This document shows positions 1-10,063 of a DNA stretch of 64,000 nucleotides, piece after piece. Each line of letters opens with the position of its first letter. Within the stretch, counting starts at the first letter, position 1. The notes under the pieces were generated by a model, which was not told the origin of the DNA, searched no databases, and was given only the letters and a program-made list of their open reading frames with translations. Location: positions 30,124 through 94,123 of the IMG/VR virus record IMGVR_UViG_3300027706_000007, one strand, 5' to 3'. The translations under genes were made by a program, and so were the position numbers. Source of the DNA: a virus.

Positions 1-1
1 T

Positions 2-229
2 ACTTCCACAGACGGTCTAGAAAGTGTTAAGCGATTTCTCCGACAATCCGACGTTGCTCTGGTAACATTTCTTGGTGGCGTAGTAACACTAGTAGTTCTA
101 GTTATGCGGCTGTTCGGAACAGTGGTACCATCTCTGAGCTTATCTATAGCATTTCCTGCATTGGCAACGACAGTTGTATGGCTTATAATCAGTGCCGTTG
201 TAGCATTTTATGCAGCAATTTCAAAGTAA
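2..229 (+). CDS. C-terminal part of a two-helix membrane protein (cut by window edge)
   Basis: An open frame enters from the left edge and stops at TAA 227-229, giving 75 residues. It contains two hydrophobic segments (about residues 19-40 and 51-73) separated by a short loop and ends in AISK. It must belong to a gene starting outside the window. A small membrane protein of a virus, possibly holin-like or a virion membrane protein; no family is recognised. Confidence 0.6.
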   Translation, partial: TSTDGLESVKRFLRQSDVALVTFLGGVVTLVVLVMRLFGTVVPSLSLSIAFPALATTVVWLIISAVVAFYAAISK

Positions 230-340
230 GAAACACAATAATAAAATATTCACCAAATGTTTTTTATTTTTTAAAAGCTTTACTGTAAAGTTTAATAGAG
301 AAAAGGTTTAAATATAACAAAATAAAAAATAAAAATTGAT

Positions 341-559
341 ATGTCGTCTGTAAGTCTTTCGATTATATCGTATGCGCCAATACCCGGAGTTAGGATATTT
401 TACTGGGCGAATCACACTGGTTCGCTTGGTGTACTTTCTACCGGCACGGTTACTGAAAACTGGGCCAACTCCAACACGCCAACCTATACCGAATCCCATA
501 GCGGTACTGTAACAGCGTTTGGGTCGGGTGGGTCAGGGCAGGTTCTCTGGACATCCTAA
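341..559 (+). CDS. Small beta-rich protein, unknown function
   Basis: 72 residues rich in Ser, Thr, Gly and aromatic residues with alternating hydrophobic pattern, as in small virion or fibre-tip proteins. A TATA-like TTTAAATATA lies about 28 bases before the ATG, so it is probably leaderless. It sits just upstream of the JAMM protein and the fibre genes, which suggests, without proving, a structural role. Confidence 0.55.
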   Translation: MSSVSLSIISYAPIPGVRIFYWANHTGSLGVLSTGTVTENWANSNTPTYTESHSGTVTAFGSGGSGQVLWTS

Positions 560-606
560 GCGCTACAAAATATTTAAATAAAACGTTTTTATATTTCCTT
601 TTACGT

Positions 607-3081
607 ATGTCTAATAATCAGTCTCCTTATCCGTACGCACAAGTTCTTGAAGTAAATCAACCTTCTGGGTCACTTCCCCCTGAACAGCAACCACCTCAAA
701 AAGAACCTCCCACAAGAGAGCCGTCTCCTGAACTGCCGCCAAAAGAGCCGCCAGAAAAAGAACCCGAACCAGAAAAATCGTCATCATCGTTTGAGGTTCC
801 GCGGAAAATAAGAATACCCGATAGGTTAGCGAATGATGTAAAAATTTTGGCGGAATATGCAATTAAGACTGATGGAGAAGCGGGAGGTTTCTTGGTAATT
901 GGATTGCATGGAAATGTCGGGGTTATCTCAGAACAATTGGGAGAAAACCGCGAGATTGTGCTAAAACCGAATGAAAAATTACATGAGGGAGAATTATATA
1001 TAGGAACTGTTCACTCACACCCTGTATGCGTAATAGGAGATTTTGTTTTGATAGAAACGGAACGAGGTCGTATTCCTATAAAGGATGTAAGAGTAGGAGA
1101 TTCGGTATTATCATATGGTGGTGTTTATCGCAAAGTAATCGACAAGATAACTTTCCCATACAGAGGAAAACAAACAACTGTGACAATTGATTTAAGAAAG
1201 CCGAAGGAACATAAGTTTCAAAAACTTACGACAACTTTCAACCACCCATATAGGATTTTTAGAGAAGGAAAAGAGCTTTGGGTACTTGCTGAAGAACTTA
1301 GAATAGGAGACGAAATATTTGTCCCGGAATATCTACTCAATTTCTGTCTAGTTTGTAAAAAACCGATAAATAACATCAGCCAATATTGTTCTAGAAAATG
1401 CCGTTTTATTCACAATTATAATCCAAAAAATCCAAGCGAAAAATGCTTTTATTGTGGAAAACAAATCTCTGGTCGCTATCCATATAATAAAAAGTATTGT
1501 TCTTTGAGTTGCCACATGAAAGATGCTCATCAAAAAGGACTAGTTCCTATTCACAAGTTTGACAATTTTAATCCAGAATTCCAAAGAAAAGCCAAATTAG
1601 CAAGATTCAAAACAGCAAAGGGAGGAAGTCGTTGGGAGCGCGTTGTTTTTGATTATTTAAAAAAGATGGGCGTGACTGGACTTGAGAAACAATATCCTGT
1701 TCAAATTGGAACGTATACTACCTATGCTGGAAAACGAACTATACCTAGATTCATTTTTATGGATATTGCTATTCCAGAACGAAAGATTGACATTGAGATA
1801 GACGGCGAATTATGGCACAGAATGAGAAAAGAAGAAGATGAACAACGAGATAAGAAGCTCGAAGAAATGGGCTGGACAGTTATTCGAATTCCTGCTCGTC
1901 AAGTAGCTTCTAACGCATTTAGTGAAATTCTTGCTCCCTTATTTAACATCCCTCTTCTTGCAGACCCCCCAATTAATTTTGTTAAAATACCCATATTGAA
2001 AGTTGAAACTAAGACAGCTTCTCATGCACATGCTATAGGATTAACAATAGAAGGAAATAACTATGATGAAAATTCGGTAGTAACTAACGGAATTCTAACT
2101 CATAACACAGATTTACAATCGACTGGCGACGTTATTAGTTTTCTCGCGGATGAAAAAGAGAAAGTAATGCTCGTTACGGGCGCGGATAGTTCAATTAATA
2201 TTTCATTCAAAACACAATTTACAAAAGAAGGCGATTTCTCACGAGATATACGCGAGCATTTCAAACAAAAAGATATGTTAGAAATGTCGAAAATATATGG
2301 ATTTTTGTGGTATCGCGGAGAAAATTTCTCAACCGAATTGGAATTACAAACAAAAGAACTTGGCGAGTTAAAGTTGCAACCCATAGAAGAAACGTGGAAT
2401 ATAGAAGATTTGCTAGAAGCGCTCGATATTAAAGGCTCGCCCGAGTTGCCAAATGATTATTCAACAAAGAAGTATCCGAAGAAATCTAAGCAAGATGAAT
2501 CGCGTGGAATGACTCAACTCGAATTAAAACATTATATGGATAACTCATTTAAATTGCTCTCGGATATTGAAGAAGGTTACGCTAGCGCGGGAGGATTTAG
2601 TAGAGATATGGCTACGCGGATAGCTAACACATTTCCTAAGTGGATAAATTCTCTCAATCGTGTTCTAGAAGGCGTTGATGACCCCGAGTTATATAAGCGC
2701 GCGATAGAATTACTAGACCGAATACAAAATGTTTATGGGCTTGCGGTCGATACGCTTGGTGGAAAAACGATGGTCGAAGATTATAGCGATGTCGCGGAAA
2801 ATTTGTTAACCAGATTACGTCCTAAACTTCAAAAACTATTTAATGAGCTAAATTATCTAGAGTCTATATACTCAAAACAGGGCTATTTCGATTCTAAAGA
2901 GTTAAACTACATTCTGTCCGATTTTCCCGAAATGGTGGAGTTAATTAATAAATTGAATTTCGAGAAAATAGATAACGCGACCGCTTCAAAACTTTTTGAA
3001 GCAGTTGAACGCGCGTCAAGTCTTTATAATTTAGCACTGGCTCAAACACAAGAACGTGACCCATTAGTCGAAGAGAAATAA
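607..3081 (+). CDS. JAMM/MPN metalloprotease-domain protein interrupted by an intein
   Basis: 824 residues before splicing. A proline- and Glu-rich N-terminus (residues 10-60) precedes an MPN/JAMM domain: Glu in GEAGGFL, then HSHP at residues 136-139. The intein occupies residues 141-500, and the chain resumes with TDLQSTGD, supplying the Ser and Asp of the motif. The spliced motif is H-x-H-x6-S-x2-D, one residue shorter than the usual spacing. The remaining about 300 residues are charged and helical with no recognised family. JAMM domains in tailed viruses usually belong to tail-assembly or virion proteases; in this position it may be a virion or assembly protein. TATA boxes at about 570-579 and 585-595. 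The spliced protein would be about 464 residues. Confidence 0.8.
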   Translation: MSNNQSPYPYAQVLEVNQPSGSLPPEQQPPQKEPPTREPSPELPPKEPPEKEPEPEKSSSSFEVPRKIRIPDRLANDVKILAEYAIKTDGEAGGFLVIGLHGNVGVISEQLGENREIVLKPNEKLHEGELYIGTVHSHPVCVIGDFVLIETERGRIPIKDVRVGDSVLSYGGVYRKVIDKITFPYRGKQTTVTIDLRKPKEHKFQKLTTTFNHPYRIFREGKELWVLAEELRIGDEIFVPEYLLNFCLVCKKPINNISQYCSRKCRFIHNYNPKNPSEKCFYCGKQISGRYPYNKKYCSLSCHMKDAHQKGLVPIHKFDNFNPEFQRKAKLARFKTAKGGSRWERVVFDYLKKMGVTGLEKQYPVQIGTYTTYAGKRTIPRFIFMDIAIPERKIDIEIDGELWHRMRKEEDEQRDKKLEEMGWTVIRIPARQVASNAFSEILAPLFNIPLLADPPINFVKIPILKVETKTASHAHAIGLTIEGNNYDENSVVTNGILTHNTDLQSTGDVISFLADEKEKVMLVTGADSSINISFKTQFTKEGDFSRDIREHFKQKDMLEMSKIYGFLWYRGENFSTELELQTKELGELKLQPIEETWNIEDLLEALDIKGSPELPNDYSTKKYPKKSKQDESRGMTQLELKHYMDNSFKLLSDIEEGYASAGGFSRDMATRIANTFPKWINSLNRVLEGVDDPELYKRAIELLDRIQNVYGLAVDTLGGKTMVEDYSDVAENLLTRLRPKLQKLFNELNYLESIYSKQGYFDSKELNYILSDFPEMVELINKLNFEKIDNATASKLFEAVERASSLYNLALAQTQERDPLVEEK
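1027..2106 (+). other. Intein with EDxHD (Vsr-fold) endonuclease and two zinc fingers
   Basis: 360 codons. Splicing features: Cys141 first residue with CVIGDFVLIE and RVGDSV (block A), TTTFNHP (block B, TxxH) and a C-terminal NGILTHN with Thr501 as the +1 residue. In the middle are two CxxC...C-type zinc-binding modules (about residues 246-315) and a restriction-fold nuclease: E344, D386, the DGELWH segment with D399 and H404, and D415. These match the EDxHD homing-endonuclease layout related to Vsr enzymes rather than LAGLIDADG. The insertion point splits the host JAMM motif, the kind of conserved catalytic site inteins favour. Residue assignments come from reading the motif, not from an alignment. 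Confidence 0.85.
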
Positions 3082-3129
3082 CCGCGCAAACGAAATATTT
3101 ATAATGTTAAAGTCTATTAGTATATTTAA

Positions 3130-3621
3130 TTGAGCGCGAGCGGAGAAGTTTCTTTATCAACGACAGCTTCAATAGGTGGTACCTATTATCTAAATACAGA
3201 AAGTTCCGTATCTTTAACCGCGTCAATTATAGGTCAAAATCCGCCCGGGCAAATTCAAATAAATAACATATCTTTTAACGTAAAATCATTTCAAATTTCT
3301 AAAGCCGCGAAATATAGAATTTATAGATTGCCTGCGTATGGGTATAGTACCCCATCCGGATTCACGTATGCAAAATCGTATTCAGATTCAATACTTATGC
3401 TCGGAGCATCCAATCGCGTATTTACTTTAACATTTGAAATTATTTCTTCCGCGCAATTAGAAAGTCTTCTTCAGCAATTTCAAGCTCCCAGTTTGCAGTT
3501 ATCAGAAGTGGACGGTACATTACATTTAGTCGCAGTTAAAGATATACAATCAATAACATTCACGGGTGGACTCGTGCAAATATACGAGGTTCAAGTCGAA
3601 TTTGTTGAATTAAACGCGTAG
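3130..3621 (+). CDS. Probable virion/tail protein, beta-rich
   Basis: 163 residues, TTG start placed about 28 bases after a TATA-like AAATATTTATAA, so leaderless. The sequence alternates beta-strand patterns with a loop-rich N-terminus, and ends in a segment IYEVQVEFVELNA. Its overall look, with a mid-protein FTLTFEI and LLQQFQAPSLQL, resembles the C-terminal part of the protein at 13815-14525, which also carries a predicted 'line segment of a residue range' pattern seen in distal-tail proteins. It lies directly before the giant fibre. Function is inferred from context only. Confidence 0.6.
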   Translation: MSASGEVSLSTTASIGGTYYLNTESSVSLTASIIGQNPPGQIQINNISFNVKSFQISKAAKYRIYRLPAYGYSTPSGFTYAKSYSDSILMLGASNRVFTLTFEIISSAQLESLLQQFQAPSLQLSEVDGTLHLVAVKDIQSITFTGGLVQIYEVQVEFVELNA

Positions 3622-3676
3622 ATGTGCACGCTAATAAAGAAATGTTTTTATACTTTAAATGCGCGATTAAAAACAA

Positions 3677-6600
3677 TTGAGCCAAATCGTAAGCAGCCAA
3701 ACAGCAGGTATCTACCAGCAAAATGGACAGGATGAACAGGTTCTAACTGGTAGCAGCCCCGGATTATCAATAAATAATATTGCATTTAATAAACCAGTAC
3801 AAGCAGGAAGTTTACTTGTGGTAGCTGTAACTGCTACATTACCTTTCGGAGGATTTCAAAATTACGCTTCTTCTATAACTGATGCACTCGGTCTCTCTTG
3901 GTTTACAACCGAAGAGAGAACTAATAATACAGTCGCTAGTATATATTATGCATGGGCATCAGTTGGAGGTAACGAATCTATGACAGTTGGATACAGCACA
4001 AATAACTCGGGTTATACGGCTTATGTTAGTTGGGAAGTTTATGAAATTCGTGGCGCATTAAATTATAATACAATAGGACAAACAGGTAATGGAACCTCGC
4101 CACCGGCTGGTGTTGCGCAGGTTATTAATTATAATATAGGAGGTCTCTTAATATCTGCTACTGGATTATACGAACTCGGGGGTTTACCTACCCCAACTTT
4201 AGGTTTTACCACTGATAGAGTTGTTTCTTCATATAGTCTTATTCAACATAATATACCTTCTTTAAATGGTTCAACGCAATGTCTAGTTAATTTCCCTTCT
4301 TCTAGTACGCAATATTGGGCTAGTGCGGCAGTATTCTTCCCCGCAGGTATTCTACCGGTTTCTTCTCCAAATAATGTAGATTATACAAATCAAGTAGAGT
4401 TATTTAGTGATTTCACGATTCCTTCTAATGTTCTTAAAACAAATATTATAAACGGTCAACCAGATGATATGTATCTCTTTGCGGGTTGCTATACTTATCC
4501 GACACTAGTAAATGCCACAACAGCAAGTGACCAAGCTTCAGCATCAACCACATTATCTATATTATTACAACAGACTACAGAACCGTGTGTAATAATTGCA
4601 TGTGCGGTTACTAATGGTAGCGGAGTTTTTTTGAGTAGTACTTCGCTCGTATGGCAACAGCGTTTTGCAGATTCTACAACGGGTTTATATGAATGGTACG
4701 CTATCGCCGATTCTCCACTATCTAATGAGATTATCACATTGACAACATCAAATGTATCTGATTCCTATTTACAAGCTATTGCATTATATGGTGTTACTTC
4801 CGAATTCACACTATCTACTCCCGTCGAAACGACCTTAACTAGTGCAAGCAGCACTTTGAATTATTCTTCATCGGGAAATGGAATGACAGTAATTTTTGTG
4901 TTTGATAGCGATACAAATGCGGGTATTTATGCGCCCGTAAATTACGGATATGTTACAGTTGCTGGTAGTTATGTAAATCCATATTCTCAATTACGTTCAT
5001 ACATTGCTGCTACTGGCCCCGGTAATAATATTCAAGTACCCTTCTCTTTTTCAGGACAACAACTTTATGGTGTTCCAGCTTTAATAGATGGAATATTTAT
5101 CGCTTCTCCATTTTTACAGATATCAGATACGTCGAATCAGACATGGAATGTCCGACTTGCAAAATTGGCTCCATTACCAGACGCGAGCGAAACTAATTAT
5201 ACTCAGGCAGGTGATGGTTTGATGTTTTTTGAAATTTATACAATATTAACTTCAAATATTGTTCATAGTACTGTTACTTTATCTTTACCCCACTTTAATC
5301 TTCATGGTTCCGGTTATAGTGAAGTATACGTATGGAGATTGCGTGGCGTTAATATTAGTAATCCTTTTGATACAGATGCATCTCTAACTCAAATACAAGA
5401 TTTGGGTGCAGTTCAGCCAACAATTACTTTTAGTACTATAAATTCTAATACTTTCGTTTTTCCTATATTTTTCAATGAACATCATAACGACCTTTTTGAA
5501 TCTGTATCTTCTTCATCTTCTAATCCATTTTATACTATTATTGGAGATTTTTCTATGGGCGGATATACATTATTTTCTTCTTCTCAAAATAATGTAACAT
5601 TTACAGCGAATGTTTCATCTATAGATTCCAGCTATCGTACTTTCATCGATGCCGTTGTTGGGAATGGCAATTTATCAGTGATTTCCGAAGGTTTTACCCA
5701 AATAAATAATGGAAATCCAATACCTTATTATATCACAATGCCTTTAACGACACAGCATTCTAATGAAGGCGTTGTTTTAGTAGCGTTAGCACAAGCCGAT
5801 ACGACTCCCACACAATTTTATGTACCACCGCCCCATTTAATAGTTGATACACTAAATACAAACTGGAATATAAGATTTGAAAAAACATCCCCGTTTTTCT
5901 TAAAAGAATTATGGACATATTCAACATCCATAATAACTAATGATATAATATCGTTTTATATTGAACCTAATGCTAGTTATATAGCTTTAGCAGCTATGAC
6001 ATGTATTAATACGCCTCCGACAGTTTTTGATAGTTCTTTTTCCAATCCTAATCTTACAACTACTATCAATTCGCAACTCGCTTATAGTGGAGTGCCTGTA
6101 TCATGTATAAAACCTCCTGCTACAGTGTTTTTATTAAGTCCTATTGGAGTTGATGGGGGATTTGACCCAAATGCGACTTATTTTCCTAATACACCTCCTT
6201 TCTCAAGTGGCGGAGCATATTATATTGTTAATAGCGCATTTGAAAATGTGCCAATCGGGGGCGTAACATCGTTTTCAGATATATATTTTATCTTTAGCGA
6301 CGTAATCTCCAATAATTATCCTCAAGTATCCGCGACCGGATTTCAGGTTGGCACTGACACAACAATGTTAGTTGTTCCTCAACAGCATAGTAATAGTTTT
6401 AATTTGTATGTATCAGGTATAGAAGGATTTGACCAGCCAGTTTCTATCGCGTATGAAATTGTGCCAATAGCAGGAACTACAGCGCCATGGCAGGGGTCGA
6501 TAACTTTTTCACCTTATCCGCCTTTACCTGCACCATATTATACAACAGTAACGGTAAACGCGGGTAATACTCCTCCCACAATTACTTCCGCGCAGGTTAA

Positions 6601-9600
6601 TCCAAATCCGCTCACACAGGGAGCGAATACGCTCGTTCCCGCGTCATATCAGATTAACTTTTATGGATATTATTTAAATGGTAATGTAATTGAAACGTCG
6701 GCAACACCAACTGTAGTTTCTGTAGTTGTTCAGCAAGCACTTCAATATTCAATCGGGATTTCGCTTGAAAGCGAGACCGGAGTAACCTTATCACCACAAT
6801 CTTATTCGATTACGGATGCTTCATATTATGAACCAGCAAACATGCTTTATCTATGGTCTGCTAAAATTCCTTTACCATATCAAAAGAACATATGGTACAC
6901 AAACGACGGTTTATGGTGGCTGTTCTTTTTAGATGGTGTGAACGCAACTCTATCATATGCAACTAGCCCCGACGGGCAAACATGGACAGTTAACAATAGC
7001 GCGCCTCTAGGATACAATGGAAATTCTGCCATGATAAATAGTACAAGCGCATCACGGGGTGGAAACGCATCACTTTTCTCTATATCCTATGACCCAATAA
7101 ATAATCTATTTTATTACGCGTGGGTAGATAACGCAACCCCGACACTCATTAACGTTGGTTCATTTAACCCAGATGCATTCGGAAACGCGAACAACATAAC
7201 GCTGCTAACCGCGCAGAGTTCGCCCTCATCTGAAATGATACAGCTTGCAACGAACGCATCAAATATATATATCGATTCAGATTCTGCTGGAGACGTATAT
7301 GTTGGCGCACGTTGTTCGGGCAGTAACACACAAGTATTTTATTCCGCACTCCCCATTAGTCCGAATGTTCCTCCGCGAACATGGTCACAAATAACGGGTA
7401 TAGCGAAAGTAACGGATGGAAACTATTTTATCGCGCTTAAACATTTAACGGATGCAAACGGAAATGGACATGAAATGGCTATCACTGGAACTGGAACGGG
7501 GCCGATTAATATAGTTGATATATCCGGCACTTTAACTCCAGTTTCCACGATAAATAACTATGAAATAAATCAGGGCGGAATAGCCGCGTTAACTAAGGAT
7601 AGCGCTAATACAATATACTTTGCCATGCCTGAATATATTCAGCAAGTATCATCATCTACTACGTTTCCAATGTCGATTGGTTCTTCCAGTAATGAATACT
7701 GGGCTGAAGTAGGTGCCGTATTCAATGGCGTTGCAACTCTATATAATGTCTATACTTCATCTAGTAGCTCTAACTTAACTTCTGCGATATCTGTGACTCA
7801 GGGACGGACATATATTTGTGCAGCTACACAGAGTGTAGGGTCATCTAATACGAGTATGACAATATCGGATTCTTTAGGAAATACATGGACTTTAGTGGGA
7901 AGTATAATAGATACTAGTTCTGGTCAATACGAAGGCGCGGCTATTTGGTATATGATAGCAGCAAATACAGGAATTGATACCGTAACTGTAACTACGATAG
8001 GAACTAGAAATAGCATGGCTATATATGAAGTGAGCGGTGTCAATTATACAAGTGAAAGTCAAGCAACAGGAAATGGAACTTCTATTTCCGTATCAAATCA
8101 ATCTTATAGCTCAGGCGCATTCTTAGTCGCAGCCACCGGTCTATATTCGAGTGGTAGTACTCAAAATGGTACACCTAACTTTACTATCGATATTAATAAT
8201 ATGAGCTATTCTATAATTGAACATTTTGCTTCTTCTACTATTACCAATAATTGTACATACTTCACATATTCAGTTAATACAAATGAGATTTCTCCCGAAA
8301 CTATATTAAATACTAGTGCGTTAGCATCGCCTACTATCGCGCTCGCGTCTATAGCTTATGATGGCGCACAAACGTTAGCTATTACCGCGCTCAGTGTAAG
8401 TGGAACAGATGAATATATTTCCGTTAGTACTGACGGGGGTACAACGTGGAGCAGTTTCTATCCATTTGACACGGATGAAGCTATTGTCACACCCGCGCTT
8501 GATGTAAATAATGGCGCAGGAAACGGATTTAATTTCGCTTTTGTTATGTCGCAACTAGAAAATTCGCGCGGGCCATGGTTCGGGCAAAATATTCTAAGTT
8601 TTGCATCTCCAACTACTACGTTGGATAATTTGGCTCCTTTCATTCCGATTCGCGGGCCTACCATATATTGGGCTAGCACAGGTTATCAGTTCGTGGGAAC
8701 ACAAGCCTCAACGTCCTTAAACCAGCCTACGACTATAACTGCTAATCTATTGGGAGCATATCCAAACGGTGTGAGTCCTTCTAAATTATTTGGCGATACA
8801 ATTGAAGCCAGTCAGCCCATAACGATAGCAGCGCATACTGGAACGGCCACATTACCTTCGGGTAAAACTACGACTGTAACTATTTCTGCATCCTCTTTAC
8901 AATCTAATTCGATGGTAGTTGTTATATTTGGCGCGGATGGAACGCCCGGAACTGTTTCTATTAATGATGCGACATTTAACTCTCGCTTTTCTGACACTCA
9001 ATTAAATCTATATTCATGGTATAAATCAATTACGGCTTCGAGCTATGCAAACACGATTACAATTACCACAACAAATGCAGTCGCAACTGCATTAGAAGTT
9101 TTTATCTTAACAACCAACGGTATTATACAATATCCAGCATCTTCATCGGGGATTAGTTTGCAAAATGCTCCATCGTCATATACTATCTCTGTCGAAGAGC
9201 AAATATTGCCTTCATTCAGCGCAACTTTGAGCGGATTAACATTATCTCCGCTCATTGTAAATAATACAATAATACCTTCATGGCAATTACATATGACCGA
9301 AACTGACTTTAATATACCTGTAAATGTACTAGTTCGAACAAATATAATAGATATTTCACAAGTTCCTGATTCGCTTCCTGAAAATGCCCCAGTAAATTCG
9401 ATTCAATTACAACCCGGAGCATTAGCCGCGCTTTTAGTAAAAATATATCCTATTGATGATATAATCATATCAATGCCTCCACTACCTAACGACCCCATCT
9501 TTATTCAATTAGTGCCTGTCTTAAATGCACAATTAACAACATCTTTAGCAGATAAAATAATAATAAAAGAAAATACAGTTTCTCGCGATAGCCCATTTGT

Positions 9601-10063
9601 AACAACTTTATCCGTTAGTGCTATCCACCAGACAACTCAGGTACCGTATGCTACTCCCGTTGGACAGTATTTCTTAATGATAATTGCACAAGATGCTCAA
9701 CAGCTTAATTCTGCACAAACCGGACAGCAGGGTGGATATGGTGAATCGATGTTAGCTGTTTCTGTAGTAGATATAGCTTCAATTGTGATTTCACCTACTT
9801 CTGTAGCAAGCGGAACTGCGACAATATCAGTAAGTGGTGCAGGTTTTACACCAAGCAGTTCTATTTCTATCACATTATCTGAACCCAATGGTACAATCAT
9901 TTCTCCAAATAACCCACCAACAGTCACAACCGATACGCTAGGTTCATTTCCTGCAACATCATATAGCTTTTCTATACCAGTTTTCAGCCAATCTACTACT
10001 TTAATAGTTAATGCGAAAGATTCGGCTAATAAAATAGCTAATGCAACTCTTATCGTGACTTAA
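3677..10063 (+). CDS. Giant beta-rich tail fibre / adhesin
   Basis: 2128 residues from a leaderless TTG start with TATA about 28 bases upstream. Low in charged residues, very rich in Ser, Thr, Asn and Gly, with no signal peptide. A module of about 150-200 residues recurs: D-x-LG/N-x-W, then an Ile/Thr-rich strand region, then an EV-x-G segment and a final LLISATGLY or FLVAATGLY (around residues 60-170 and 1380-1500, with more divergent copies between). TSPDGQTW and STDGGTTW match the sialidase-type Asp-box. The last about 90 residues resemble an Ig-like/IPT fold. Best reading: receptor-binding fibre or large tail adhesin. It converges with the hub gene on the other strand, sharing 4 bases at the stops. 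Confidence 0.75.
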   Translation: MSQIVSSQTAGIYQQNGQDEQVLTGSSPGLSINNIAFNKPVQAGSLLVVAVTATLPFGGFQNYASSITDALGLSWFTTEERTNNTVASIYYAWASVGGNESMTVGYSTNNSGYTAYVSWEVYEIRGALNYNTIGQTGNGTSPPAGVAQVINYNIGGLLISATGLYELGGLPTPTLGFTTDRVVSSYSLIQHNIPSLNGSTQCLVNFPSSSTQYWASAAVFFPAGILPVSSPNNVDYTNQVELFSDFTIPSNVLKTNIINGQPDDMYLFAGCYTYPTLVNATTASDQASASTTLSILLQQTTEPCVIIACAVTNGSGVFLSSTSLVWQQRFADSTTGLYEWYAIADSPLSNEIITLTTSNVSDSYLQAIALYGVTSEFTLSTPVETTLTSASSTLNYSSSGNGMTVIFVFDSDTNAGIYAPVNYGYVTVAGSYVNPYSQLRSYIAATGPGNNIQVPFSFSGQQLYGVPALIDGIFIASPFLQISDTSNQTWNVRLAKLAPLPDASETNYTQAGDGLMFFEIYTILTSNIVHSTVTLSLPHFNLHGSGYSEVYVWRLRGVNISNPFDTDASLTQIQDLGAVQPTITFSTINSNTFVFPIFFNEHHNDLFESVSSSSSNPFYTIIGDFSMGGYTLFSSSQNNVTFTANVSSIDSSYRTFIDAVVGNGNLSVISEGFTQINNGNPIPYYITMPLTTQHSNEGVVLVALAQADTTPTQFYVPPPHLIVDTLNTNWNIRFEKTSPFFLKELWTYSTSIITNDIISFYIEPNASYIALAAMTCINTPPTVFDSSFSNPNLTTTINSQLAYSGVPVSCIKPPATVFLLSPIGVDGGFDPNATYFPNTPPFSSGGAYYIVNSAFENVPIGGVTSFSDIYFIFSDVISNNYPQVSATGFQVGTDTTMLVVPQQHSNSFNLYVSGIEGFDQPVSIAYEIVPIAGTTAPWQGSITFSPYPPLPAPYYTTVTVNAGNTPPTITSAQVNPNPLTQGANTLVPASYQINFYGYYLNGNVIETSATPTVVSVVVQQALQYSIGISLESETGVTLSPQSYSITDASYYEPANMLYLWSAKIPLPYQKNIWYTNDGLWWLFFLDGVNATLSYATSPDGQTWTVNNSAPLGYNGNSAMINSTSASRGGNASLFSISYDPINNLFYYAWVDNATPTLINVGSFNPDAFGNANNITLLTAQSSPSSEMIQLATNASNIYIDSDSAGDVYVGARCSGSNTQVFYSALPISPNVPPRTWSQITGIAKVTDGNYFIALKHLTDANGNGHEMAITGTGTGPINIVDISGTLTPVSTINNYEINQGGIAALTKDSANTIYFAMPEYIQQVSSSTTFPMSIGSSSNEYWAEVGAVFNGVATLYNVYTSSSSSNLTSAISVTQGRTYICAATQSVGSSNTSMTISDSLGNTWTLVGSIIDTSSGQYEGAAIWYMIAANTGIDTVTVTTIGTRNSMAIYEVSGVNYTSESQATGNGTSISVSNQSYSSGAFLVAATGLYSSGSTQNGTPNFTIDINNMSYSIIEHFASSTITNNCTYFTYSVNTNEISPETILNTSALASPTIALASIAYDGAQTLAITALSVSGTDEYISVSTDGGTTWSSFYPFDTDEAIVTPALDVNNGAGNGFNFAFVMSQLENSRGPWFGQNILSFASPTTTLDNLAPFIPIRGPTIYWASTGYQFVGTQASTSLNQPTTITANLLGAYPNGVSPSKLFGDTIEASQPITIAAHTGTATLPSGKTTTVTISASSLQSNSMVVVIFGADGTPGTVSINDATFNSRFSDTQLNLYSWYKSITASSYANTITITTTNAVATALEVFILTTNGIIQYPASSSGISLQNAPSSYTISVEEQILPSFSATLSGLTLSPLIVNNTIIPSWQLHMTETDFNIPVNVLVRTNIIDISQVPDSLPENAPVNSIQLQPGALAALLVKIYPIDDIIISMPPLPNDPIFIQLVPVLNAQLTTSLADKIIIKENTVSRDSPFVTTLSVSAIHQTTQVPYATPVGQYFLMIIAQDAQQLNSAQTGQQGGYGESMLAVSVVDIASIVISPTSVASGTATISVSGAGFTPSSSISITLSEPNGTIISPNNPPTVTTDTLGSFPATSYSFSIPVFSQSTTLIVNAKDSANKIANATLIVT

